Of a stretch of DNA of 64,000 nt, positions 29,087-36,288 are shown in pieces. The position numbers were made by a program, and so were the translations under genes. This DNA comes from Poseidonocella sedimentorum (GTDB lineage Bacteria; Pseudomonadota; Alphaproteobacteria; Rhodobacterales; Rhodobacteraceae), in NCBI RefSeq assembly GCF_900116005.1, contig NZ_FOYI01000004.1:186001-250000 (forward strand), written 5' to 3'. Under the pieces are notes generated by a model. The model saw only the letters and a program-made list of their open reading frames with translations. It was not told where the DNA came from and searched no databases. How positions within the stretch are numbered: the first letter of the stretch is position 1; each line of letters starts with the position of its first letter.

Positions 29087-29716
29087 ATGACACGCACCCT
29101 CCTCCCCGGCGTTCTCGCCATGGCGGCCATCGTGGTTGCCTCCAACATCCTCGTGCAGTTCCTGCTGCTCGACGGGCTCCTGACCTGGGGCGCTTTCACC
29201 TACCCGTTCGCCTTCCTCGTGACCGACCTGATGAACCGCCTCTACGGCGTCTCGGCGGCGCGCAAGGTGGTCTTCACCGGCTTTCTCGTCGGGGTCGTCT
29301 GCTCGCTCATCGGCTCGCAGATCATGCTCGAATATGGCCCCGCCGTCCCGCTGCGGATCGCCATCGCCTCCGGCACGGCCTTCCTCATCGCCCAGCTTTT
29401 CGACGTGGCGGTCTTCAACCGGCTGCGCGCGGGCTCGTGGTGGCGCGCGCCGCTGGTCTCCTCGGTGCTCGGCTCGGCGCTCGACACGGCCCTTTTCTTC
29501 ACCATCGCCTTCGCCGGCTTCCTCTCCTTCGGCGCCGCCGCCGACGGGCAGGTTTCCTGGGCGCTCGACGCGATGCCCTTCATGACGCTCGGCGCCCCCG
29601 CGCCGCTCTGGGTGACGCTCGGCGTGGCCGATTGGCTGGTCAAACTTGCCGTCGCTTTGATCGCTTTGCTGCCATTCCGGCTCATTGTCGGCGCGCTTTC
29701 GCCGCGTGCGGTGTAA
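29087..29716 (+). CDS. queuosine precursor transporter / VUT family protein (YhhQ-like)
   Basis: 209 residues from ATG 29087, where the first membrane helix begins; a longer upstream frame adds only a charged, unconserved tail. About six hydrophobic segments are visible, with the VUT-family motif FAFLVTDLMNRLYG and GSALDTALFFTIAFAG. E. coli YhhQ imports preQ0/preQ1 for queuosine synthesis; this role is assumed by homology. No preQ1 riboswitch-like leader is apparent in the 81 bp upstream. Confidence 0.88.
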   Translation: MTRTLLPGVLAMAAIVVASNILVQFLLLDGLLTWGAFTYPFAFLVTDLMNRLYGVSAARKVVFTGFLVGVVCSLIGSQIMLEYGPAVPLRIAIASGTAFLIAQLFDVAVFNRLRAGSWWRAPLVSSVLGSALDTALFFTIAFAGFLSFGAAADGQVSWALDAMPFMTLGAPAPLWVTLGVADWLVKLAVALIALLPFRLIVGALSPRAV

Positions 29717-29722
29717 TTTTGT

Positions 29723-29728
29723 TTTGAC
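29723..29728 (+). promoter_or_regulatory. -35-like element before the small element upstream of arfB
   Basis: A perfect TTGACA, followed by AAA, lies 7 bases after the preceding stop codon and 43 bases before the extended ribosome site. No convincing -10 hexamer is visible at 16-18 bp, so promoter status is tentative. Confidence 0.4.
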
Positions 29729-29770
29729 AAACACCGGATCTGTGCCACCGTTCTCCTAGGCGAAACTTAG

Positions 29771-29788
29771 AGAAAGGAGGTGATCCAG
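29771..29788 (+). promoter_or_regulatory. 18-nt perfect complement of the 16S rRNA 3' end (extended Shine-Dalgarno)
   Basis: AGAAAGGAGGTGATCCAG is exactly the reverse complement of the alphaproteobacterial 16S rRNA 3' end (CTGGATCACCTCCTTTCT). Ordinary ribosome sites in this window use 4-7 bases. The core GGAGG ends 7 bases before a GTG codon at 29788. The segment GGAGGTG (29776-29782) can also pair with CACCTCC at 29898-29904 downstream, so the site could be masked. Confidence 0.8.
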
Positions 29789-29844
29789 TGTCGAGAGAAA
29801 CATTGGAGAGAGGTGTCGGAACAGTGCGGGAGAGCATTCACTGA
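29788..29844 (+). CDS. 18-codon small ORF with full-length anti-SD-complementary leader
   Basis: GTG at 29788 is ideally placed behind the extended ribosome site and opens an 18-residue frame (MSRETLERGVGTVRESIH) ending in TGA at 29842-29844. Codons such as AGA and ATT are unusual for this genome. A second frame, offset by +1 and open from 29771 to TAA 29906-29908, ends in MPNRPPPP; a +1 shift at the CAC-TGA would join the two, but nothing proves that. It may be a regulatory leader peptide or part of a small RNA. Function unknown. Confidence 0.4.
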   Translation: MSRETLERGVGTVRESIH

Positions 29845-29881
29845 GGCAGACCTTGGTGGCGTGATATCCCGGATTGGTGGC

Positions 29882-29908
29882 ATGCCTAACCGGCCCCCAC
29901 CTCCGTAA
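29882..29908 (+). CDS. mini-ORF MPNRPPPP abutting the terminator
   Basis: ATG-initiated 8-codon frame ending in four prolines and TAA, eight bases before the terminator stem. Poly-proline runs are known to slow ribosomes without EF-P. No good ribosome site precedes the ATG. The same frame is open back to 29771. Listed because of its position; translation is unproven. Confidence 0.2.
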   Translation: MPNRPPPP

Positions 29909-29915
29909 ATTCTCG

Positions 29916-29948
29916 AAAGGGTCGTCCATCGCCGGGCGACCCTTTTTT
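29916..29948 (+). terminator. intrinsic terminator between the small element and arfB
   Basis: A 9-bp GC-rich stem (29919-29927 with 29934-29942, one T-G pair, 6-base loop) is extended by AAA/TTT pairing and followed by six T residues. It is the best intrinsic terminator in the window and sits 59 bp upstream of the arfB start. Confidence 0.9.
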
Positions 29949-30007
29949 GATGGCCAAATCAACGGCCCCATTTGATTGCGTGGCCCGCGCGGCCTATGAC
30001 TCACCTC

Positions 30008-30418
30008 ATGAAGATCACCGAGACAATCGAGATCGGCGAGTGGGAGCTGACCGAGCAGTTCGTCCGCGCCTCCGGGCCGGGCGGGCAGCATGTCAACAAG
30101 GTCTCCACCGCGGTGGAACTGCGCTTCGAAGCGGAGCGCTCGCCCAACCTGCCCGGGCCGGTCAAGGCGCGGCTGAAGCGGCTCGCCGGGCGGCGTTGGA
30201 CCAAGGACGGGGCGCTCATCCTGCAGGTCGACGAAACCCGCTCGCAGAGCCGCAACCGAGACATCGCGCGCGACCGGCTGGCCGAGCTGATCGAAAAAGC
30301 GACCCACGCACCCAAGCGGCGGATCCGCACCCGGCCCACCAAAGGCTCGGTCGAACGTCGGATCAAGGCCAAGAAGGTGCGCAGCGAGGTCAAGAAGCTG
30401 CGCGGCAAGCCCGATTGA
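30008..30418 (+). CDS. arfB: alternative ribosome-rescue aminoacyl-tRNA hydrolase ArfB
   Basis: 136 residues from ATG 30008, chosen because it aligns with the usual ArfB N-terminus; an ATG four codons upstream (29996) is possible. The RF-1-like domain has the catalytic GGQ at residues 25-27 (GPGGQHVNKVSTAVELRF), and the C-terminus is the expected basic tail (IKAKKVRSEVKKLRGK) that enters the empty mRNA channel. It releases peptides from ribosomes stalled without a stop codon. The preceding terminator and small element suggest it may have a regulated leader. Confidence 0.93.
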   Translation: MKITETIEIGEWELTEQFVRASGPGGQHVNKVSTAVELRFEAERSPNLPGPVKARLKRLAGRRWTKDGALILQVDETRSQSRNRDIARDRLAELIEKATHAPKRRIRTRPTKGSVERRIKAKKVRSEVKKLRGKPD

Positions 30419-30958
30419 GAGGGGCGGCACGCTCCGGCATCGAATCAACGTCCGGTTGTCCGCCCTTTCCGGCGCTATCCCGGGGCTGACCGAAGGGCGA
30501 TTGCGCCCCGAATGACCGCCTCCGCCGCACTGGATCGCTCCGGATCGCGACGAATTCGGCAGGGTTTTGCCGAGGACGATCGACCCGCCTCGCCCCTGCC
30601 GATGCAAACTTGAAACCCGCCGCTTACCTATCTGAGAAGCTTTGGTTAATCGCGATTTCGCCATGCTGCGGCATTGCCGGTCCTGCGCCGCGTTCTCGCC
30701 TCGCGCAAGGCGGCGAGACGGCCCCGCGCCGCGCGGTGGCACAGGAGAGAACCTTGAATTGACGTAAGGTCCGTGTCACAGTCGGCTTACGTTTTCGATG
30801 GATTGATCGGGAGCGTCGGTTGCACACTAACTATCTGAAAATTCAATTTATTATTTCTACCCGGCGGCTCTTCCGATCCAACACACCCAGCGTCTTGCCC
30901 ACCCCTGCTACGGATTTTGCAGGGCCGGGAGAGGTGCGTTTGATTGCGGGGGAAGCAC
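30419..30958 (+). other. 540-bp intergenic region upstream of the eCIS operon
   Basis: No convincing gene on either strand. The stretch contains an inverted repeat at 30762-30792, a TTGACG hexamer at 30759-30764, an unusually AT-rich patch at about 30826-30860 with a TATTAT (30849-30854) that could be a -10, and a purine-rich GGGGGAAG just before the sheath ATG. It most likely holds the eCIS promoter and its control sites. Confidence 0.6.
30762..30792. repeat. 7-bp inverted repeat in the eCIS upstream region
   Basis: ACGTAAG (30762-30768) and CTTACGT (30786-30792) are perfect reverse complements separated by 17 bases, with CCG and CGG (30771-30773, 30783-30785) and a TGT-C-ACA nested inside. 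The arrangement fits a dimeric regulator site or a hairpin. Confidence 0.5.
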
Positions 30959-32902
30959 ATGGCGTTTGTTCCAACCTATCCGGGCGTTTACGTTCGGGAA
31001 ATTCCAAGCGGGGCGCGGTCCATCGCCGGCGCGCCCACCTCTATCGCGGGGTTTGTCGGCGCGTTTGCCCGAGGGCCGCTCAACATGCCGATGCGCCTGT
31101 TCAACCTCGGCGATTTCGAGAGCGATCTGGGCGGGCTCAGCAGCGATTACCCCACCAGTTTCGCGGTCTCGCAGTTCTTCCTGAACGGCGGCGGGCAATG
31201 CTACGGCGTCCGGGTGAGCGCGGATGCGAGCGCCGCGGTGATCGATGTGCAGGATGTGGCCGGGCCCTCGGACACGCTGCGCTTCACCGCCGGGCGCCAG
31301 ATCGCCGGCACCTCGCATGACGATCCCGGCACCTGGGCCAATGCGCTGCGGATCGACGTCGATCACCGCAGCGCCGACCCGGCCTCGCAGTTCAACCTGA
31401 CGATCTCGGAAGTGCTAGTCGAGAATGGCATCGAGCAACCGGTCCAGACCGAGGTTTACCGCAATCTCACCATCACCGCCGGGCCGCGCAACGCGATCGA
31501 CGTGGTCAACGCGCAGTCCAGCCTTGTCCAGCTCAGCCGGGATGGCGGCTGGACCGGGGGGCTGCCCGCGCCCACCGGGTTCTATTCGGGCACGGTGGAC
31601 ACCGCCCAGTTCGCCGGAATCGCCGCGGCCAACACGCTCGACATCGATTTCGGCACCGGCGCGCAGGAGGTCGAGGTTCCGGTCGATGCGCCGCCCACGA
31701 CCCTCGCGGACGCCGCCGCGCTGCTGCAGGGCGCGATCCGCGCGGCCTTCCCGGCGGACCGGCTCTGGTCGCAGGCCTCCGTCACCGTGATCGGCGCCCA
31801 GCTGCGCATCGCGCCGGGGCGCAACTCGACCGATTACAGCCCCGCCACGCTCATCAGCATCGCCGACAACGTGGGCGATCTCGCGGCCCGGCTTTCGCTC
31901 GACGCGGCCCAGATCAACGTGTTGCAATACGCGCCCGGCAACGGGGCCGCGGGGTTCCAGTCGGCCGGCAGCGCCGGCACCGATGGCTCCGCCCCCGACG
32001 CCGCGACCCTGCGCGGCAACCGCGCCACCCGCACCGGCATCTACGCGCTCGACGACGTGACCGCCTTCACCATGCTGTCGATTCCCGAAGCCGCAGCGCT
32101 CGGCTCGACCGCGAATCTCGCCGCCGTGATGGGCGCCGCGATCGCCTATTGCGAGGAGCGCCGGGCGATGGTCTTCATCGACCCGCCCCCCGGCACCGAC
32201 ACGATCGAGGAATGCGAGGCCTGGCTTGACGCCATCGCCGATGCGGGGCTGCGCTCGGAATACGCGGTCGCCTATGTGCCCAATGTGCAGGTCCCCGATC
32301 CGGGGCTCGACAACCGGCCCCGCTCGGTCGCGCCTTCGGGCACGATGGCGGGCGTCTGGGCCCGCACCGATGGGCAGGTGGGCGTCTGGAAGGCCCCGGC
32401 CGGGATCACCGCGCGGCTTTCCAATGTGCTCGCGCTCGACTTCGCGATGACCGATCAGGAAAACGGCGTCATCAACCCGCTCGGCCTCAATGCACTGCGC
32501 AATTTCGACATTCCGGGCAACGTCTCCTGGGGCGCGCGGACGCTGCAGGGCGCTGATCTTCTGGCCTCTGACTGGAAGTACGTGCCGGTCCGGCGGATGG
32601 CGAATTTCATCGAGAGCTCGCTCTTCGACGGGCTGCAATGGGCGGTGTTCCAACCCAACGACACCCCGCTCTGGACGGAAATGCGCTCTGCCGCGAAATC
32701 CTTCATGCAGGGGCTCTTCCGTCAGGGCGCGTTTCAGGGGGCCTCGCCCTCCGAGGCCTACATCGTCCGCTGCGACGAAACCACCACGACGCCGGCGGAT
32801 GTCAACGCCGGGATCGTCAACATCTTCATCGGGTTCGCGCCGCTGCGCCCGGCGGAATTCGTGGTGATCAGCCTGCAACTGCAAATCCAGCAAGACGCCT
32901 GA
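30959..32902 (+). CDS. eCIS contractile sheath protein
   Basis: 647 residues from ATG 30959. The N-terminus VPTYPGVYVREIPSG is the classic tail-sheath start, and the C-terminus (SSLFDGLQWAVFQPNDTPLWTEMRSAAKSFMQ to EFVVISLQLQIQ) is the conserved sheath domain that makes the inter-subunit handshake. Residues about 200-350 are an insertion (TLDIDFGTGAQEVEVPVDAPP onward) that makes it larger than the 350-450-residue Afp sheaths and may decorate the particle surface. It is the only sheath gene, whereas Afp has three. First gene of the operon. Confidence 0.95.
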   Translation: MAFVPTYPGVYVREIPSGARSIAGAPTSIAGFVGAFARGPLNMPMRLFNLGDFESDLGGLSSDYPTSFAVSQFFLNGGGQCYGVRVSADASAAVIDVQDVAGPSDTLRFTAGRQIAGTSHDDPGTWANALRIDVDHRSADPASQFNLTISEVLVENGIEQPVQTEVYRNLTITAGPRNAIDVVNAQSSLVQLSRDGGWTGGLPAPTGFYSGTVDTAQFAGIAAANTLDIDFGTGAQEVEVPVDAPPTTLADAAALLQGAIRAAFPADRLWSQASVTVIGAQLRIAPGRNSTDYSPATLISIADNVGDLAARLSLDAAQINVLQYAPGNGAAGFQSAGSAGTDGSAPDAATLRGNRATRTGIYALDDVTAFTMLSIPEAAALGSTANLAAVMGAAIAYCEERRAMVFIDPPPGTDTIEECEAWLDAIADAGLRSEYAVAYVPNVQVPDPGLDNRPRSVAPSGTMAGVWARTDGQVGVWKAPAGITARLSNVLALDFAMTDQENGVINPLGLNALRNFDIPGNVSWGARTLQGADLLASDWKYVPVRRMANFIESSLFDGLQWAVFQPNDTPLWTEMRSAAKSFMQGLFRQGAFQGASPSEAYIVRCDETTTTPADVNAGIVNIFIGFAPLRPAEFVVISLQLQIQQDA

Positions 32903-32913
32903 AGGAGCCCGCG

Positions 32914-33444
32914 ATGACACAGCTCGACACAACCGGAACCCGCGCGATCCCCTACGCCGGCTACAAGTTCCGCATCAAGGAGGTGGGCGGCGATTATTTC
33001 TTTGCCGTCAACAAGGTCAGCGCGCTCTCGCGCACGGTTGAGGTGATGGAATACCGCGAGGGGGGCGATCCGTCCCTGATGCGCAAATCGCCCGGCCAAG
33101 TGAAATACGAGCCGATCACGATGGAACGGGGCGTGACCAACAACACCGAGTTCGAGGTCTGGGCCAACAAGGTCTGGGCCTATGGCGCGGCGCTCGGGGC
33201 CGAGGTCTCGCTGTCGGATTTCCGCAAGGACCTTTACCTCGAGATCTACAACGAGGCGGGCCAGAGCGTGCTTGGCTACAACATCTATCGCGCCTGGGTC
33301 TCGGAGTTCCGCGCCTTCCCGGACCTGCAGGCCGACAGCTCGGCCTTTGCCATCCAGTCGATCAAGCTCGAACACGAGGGCTGGGAACGCGACACGGAGG
33401 TCACCGTCCCCGGCGAGCCAAGTTTTGACATACCGGCCGCCTGA
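32914..33444 (+). CDS. eCIS inner tube protein (phage tail tube gp19 family)
   Basis: 176 residues from ATG 32914, with GAAGGAG just upstream. It has the T4 gp19/Hcp-like beta-barrel pattern: PYAGYKFRIKEVGGDYFFAV, RTVEVMEYREGGDPSLMRKSPG, ITMERGVTNNTEFEVW and the C-terminal FAIQSIKLEHEGWER. It stacks as hexamer rings to form the tube pushed through the target membrane. There is a single tube gene, where Afp and PVC have two. Confidence 0.95.
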   Translation: MTQLDTTGTRAIPYAGYKFRIKEVGGDYFFAVNKVSALSRTVEVMEYREGGDPSLMRKSPGQVKYEPITMERGVTNNTEFEVWANKVWAYGAALGAEVSLSDFRKDLYLEIYNEAGQSVLGYNIYRAWVSEFRAFPDLQADSSAFAIQSIKLEHEGWERDTEVTVPGEPSFDIPAA

Positions 33445-33446
33445 TC

Positions 33447-34148
33447 ATGACCGCCTCCACCGACGCCATGCTGCTCGACCTCTGGGAGGTCGGCGCAGGG
33501 GAGCATCCCATCGACCGGGCGCTCACGCTGCTCTCCGGGCCCACCGGCGAGCCGCGCGCGGCGCTGGCCCGGTTGCCGATCGACGAGCGCGACATGCGGC
33601 TCTTCCGGCTGGCGGAGTCGCTCTTCGGTCCGGAGTTGCAGCTCACCTCGGTCTGCCCCGATTGCGGCGGCGAGACGGAGCTCGATCTGCGGCTTGACGA
33701 CATCCTGTCCCGTGTGCCCGCCCCGGGCCGACCCGGGCGGCGCCTTGTCCACGACGGGCGCGCGCTCGCCTACCGCCTGCCCGACAGCGCCGATCTCGCC
33801 CGCGCCCTGCGCCAGCCCGATCCAGACGCGGCGCGGCGGGCGCTTCTGGCCGATCTGATCGACGAGGCCGATCCCGCGCCAGCCCTGCTCGACGCGCTGG
33901 AGGCCCGGCTTGCCGAAGAGGCCGGAATCGAGGATCTGCGTCTTGCCCACGACTGCGCCGAATGTGGCGCGCGCCACGCCGCCGGGGTCGATATCCTCGA
34001 CATCCTCTGGCGCCGGATCGCGGCCCGGGCGCAGCAGCTTTTGTGGGACATCCACATCCTCGCCCGCGGCTACGGCTGGACCAGCGGCGAAATCCTCGCG
34101 CTTTCTCCCGCCCGCCGCGCGGCGCATATCGCGATGGTGACGGCATGA
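33447..34148 (+). CDS. T4 gp28-like zinc-ribbon baseplate protein
   Basis: 233 residues. Two CxxC pairs, Cys70/Cys73 (VCPDCGG) and Cys170/Cys173 (DCAECGAR), are placed to bind one zinc ion. The C-terminal helix-rich region (LLWDIHILARGYGWTSGEILAL) resembles the T4 baseplate hub family (PF12322 type). Position right after the tube gene and ATGA overlap with the next gene place it in the particle. A role in baseplate hub assembly is inferred. Confidence 0.75.
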   Translation: MTASTDAMLLDLWEVGAGEHPIDRALTLLSGPTGEPRAALARLPIDERDMRLFRLAESLFGPELQLTSVCPDCGGETELDLRLDDILSRVPAPGRPGRRLVHDGRALAYRLPDSADLARALRQPDPDAARRALLADLIDEADPAPALLDALEARLAEEAGIEDLRLAHDCAECGARHAAGVDILDILWRRIAARAQQLLWDIHILARGYGWTSGEILALSPARRAAHIAMVTA

Positions 34149-34969
34149 GCGGGGCGGGATACATCTCCGACCTGCTCGCCCGGACGGCGGGCAAGGCGCG
34201 CCTCGCGCGGCCCCGGATCGATCCCTATTTCGCGGGCGAGGCCAGCGCGCCGGAGCTGGCCGAGATTACCCGGGACGTGCCCGGCACGCCCGTGGAGAGC
34301 CGGCGCACCGCGCCCCAAGAGCCCGGGCCGCAGAGTGCGGAGGAGGCCGAGATTGCCCGCCCCGCTGCGGCCCCGCCCACGCCGCGCGGCGCGGACGCCC
34401 CGCGCCTCATGGACGCCGCTCCGCCGGAGCCGGCCGCGGCGGCGCCCCGGGTCTCTCCCGCCGTCGAGGCGCCTGCGCCTTCCCCTGAGGCGCGCCGCCC
34501 GCGCGTCTCTCCCCGGACCGAGCCGCCGGAGGCCCCCGCCGCCGCCCCGCCGCAGATGCCCGATATCGCCGCCGAGATCGCCGCCGCCGTGGCCCGCCTG
34601 CGCGGGGAGGAGGCGCCGCGCATGATGCCCCCTGCCGAAGACGCCGCGCGCGAGCTCTCCCCCGCCGCGCCCCCGGCCCCGAGCCGCGCCGAGATGACGG
34701 GCCCGCAAGCCCCCCACCCCGCGCCGGAGCCGCGACACGCCGCCGAGCCCGCTCCCCGCCCCGCCCCCGCGCGCGGCCCAGACCGGGATGCCGGGCCGGA
34801 CGCCGAAGACAGGGGGCACCCCCCCGGCCCGGACAGCGCGCCGCTCCACGTCCACATCGGCGAGATCGTGATCGCCGCCGAGGCGCCCGCCGCGCCGCAG
34901 CGGCCCGACTGGTCCCCGTCCCTCACGCTCGAGGCCTACCGCGACAGCCGTCGCAAGGGGGCGCGATGA
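34145..34969 (+). CDS. proline/alanine-rich eCIS protein of unknown function
   Basis: 274 residues from ATG 34145, overlapping the previous stop by 4 bp. Residues about 50-230 are low-complexity Pro/Ala/Glu/Arg sequence and probably disordered. Short ordered ends remain: GYISDLLARTAGKARLARPR at the N-terminus, and PLHVHIGEIVIAAEAP plus SLTLEAYRDSRRKG at the C-terminus. It could be a linker between particle parts or a length-determining protein; the sequence alone does not decide. No family is recognised with confidence. Confidence 0.75.
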   Translation: MSGAGYISDLLARTAGKARLARPRIDPYFAGEASAPELAEITRDVPGTPVESRRTAPQEPGPQSAEEAEIARPAAAPPTPRGADAPRLMDAAPPEPAAAAPRVSPAVEAPAPSPEARRPRVSPRTEPPEAPAAAPPQMPDIAAEIAAAVARLRGEEAPRMMPPAEDAARELSPAAPPAPSRAEMTGPQAPHPAPEPRHAAEPAPRPAPARGPDRDAGPDAEDRGHPPGPDSAPLHVHIGEIVIAAEAPAAPQRPDWSPSLTLEAYRDSRRKGAR

Positions 34970-36288
34970 GCACCGCGCTTGCCATCGCCGGGGTCACCCA
35001 GCTGCTGCGCGACGTGCTCAACGACGGGCTCGTGGACAATGACGTGGGCGCCTCCCTCGGCACCAATGTGACTGTCCACGCCCGCCCTCCCGATCGGGTG
35101 ATTGATCTGGTCGAGGACGGCTCGGTGCTCAACGTCTGTCTCTACAATGTCGAGAACCAGCCCGGCTGGGCCAATCAGGTGCTGCCGACGCGGGACGCGC
35201 GCGGCGCACGGCTCGCCAACACCCCGCTGACGCTCGATCTTTTCTATCTCATCAGCGCCGTGGCGACCGAAGACCTGCATCAGGACATCCTGCTCGGCTA
35301 CGCGATGCAGATCCTGCACGAACACCCCGGTTTCGACCGCGCCGAGATCGCCGCCGGGCTCTCGCCCGCGCCCGCCGTGGCCGGGGCCCTGCCGCCCGCG
35401 CTGCAGGCGCTCGCCGCCACCGGGCTCGCCGATCAGGTCGAGCGGCTGGTGATCGCGCCGGTCTATCTTTCGGCCGAGGAGATGTCGCGGATCTGGACCA
35501 GTTTCCAGACCAACTATCGCAGTTCGATGGCCTATCGCGTCTCCTCCGTCATCATCCAGCAGGACCGCCCCAGCCGGTCGGCGCTTCCCGTCCTGACCAT
35601 CGGCAGCGGCAATTCCGGGCCGCAGGTCGAACCGACGCTGGAGATCGGCCCGCCGCTCATCCGCGCCGTGACCCTGCCCGACGGCCAGCCGAGCGCGCGG
35701 CCGGGCGATGTGATTGTCCTGCGCGGCGAGCGGCTCGGCGGGGTGGATGTCACCGCCCATTTCGAGAGCCCCGCGCTGGCCGCGGAAGTGGACGTGGTGC
35801 CCGAGCCCGGCGGGACCGATCGCGCCCAGACCGTGACCATTCCCGCCGCGCCGGGCGTCATGGCCGCGGGCCCCTGCCAGGTGCGGATTTCCGCGCGGCG
35901 CGGGGGCGGCGATCCTCTCTATCGCTCCAATGCAGCGGCGCTCCAGATCGCGCCCGTGCCGGCCCTGCCACCACTCACGGTCAGCCGTATCGCCGGGCCG
36001 CCGCCCCGGGTCGAGGTCTCGCTCACCACCGCGCCCGAGCTTCGGCCCGGGCAGATGGTGGAGCTCTTCCTCGGCGGATCCGGGGCCGTCGCGCCCGCGC
36101 GCACCGCCGCAACCGATACGGCGCAGTTCACCTTCCCGGACCTGCCCGCCGGGGCCTACCCGGTGCGGCTGCGGGTGGATGGGGTCGAAAGCTGGCTCAT
36201 CACCCGCGAGGTCGCGCCCACGGGGCCCGATTTCGCCCCCGAACCGCCGGTCTATGACCCGGCGCAGATCGTCACGGTGCCCGCATGA
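34966..36288 (+). CDS. eCIS tail terminator/cap protein (DUF4255, Afp16/Pvc16 N-terminal family)
   Basis: 440 residues. Residues 1 to about 190 match the DUF4255/Pvc16 N-terminal family (VTQLLRDVLNDGL, VCLYNVENQPGWANQ, TLDLFYLISAVATEDLHQDILLGYAMQILHEHP). In Afp and PVC this protein caps the tube and sheath and sets the end of the particle. The C-terminal half (about 225-430) contains Ig-like beta repeats (GDVIVLRGERLGGVDVTAHF and PGQMVELFLGGSG), an extension beyond the smaller Afp16. Starts with an ATGA overlap. Confidence 0.9.
   Translation: MSTALAIAGVTQLLRDVLNDGLVDNDVGASLGTNVTVHARPPDRVIDLVEDGSVLNVCLYNVENQPGWANQVLPTRDARGARLANTPLTLDLFYLISAVATEDLHQDILLGYAMQILHEHPGFDRAEIAAGLSPAPAVAGALPPALQALAATGLADQVERLVIAPVYLSAEEMSRIWTSFQTNYRSSMAYRVSSVIIQQDRPSRSALPVLTIGSGNSGPQVEPTLEIGPPLIRAVTLPDGQPSARPGDVIVLRGERLGGVDVTAHFESPALAAEVDVVPEPGGTDRAQTVTIPAAPGVMAAGPCQVRISARRGGGDPLYRSNAAALQIAPVPALPPLTVSRIAGPPPRVEVSLTTAPELRPGQMVELFLGGSGAVAPARTAATDTAQFTFPDLPAGAYPVRLRVDGVESWLITREVAPTGPDFAPEPPVYDPAQIVTVPA

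Noticed and set aside
29836-29850. Programmed +1 frameshift at CAC-TGA joining the 18-codon frame to the PPPP-ending frame
   Set aside because: The frames are arranged suitably, but the slippery codon and SD-like spacing of known +1 sites are not matched, so it is only noted in the element's description.
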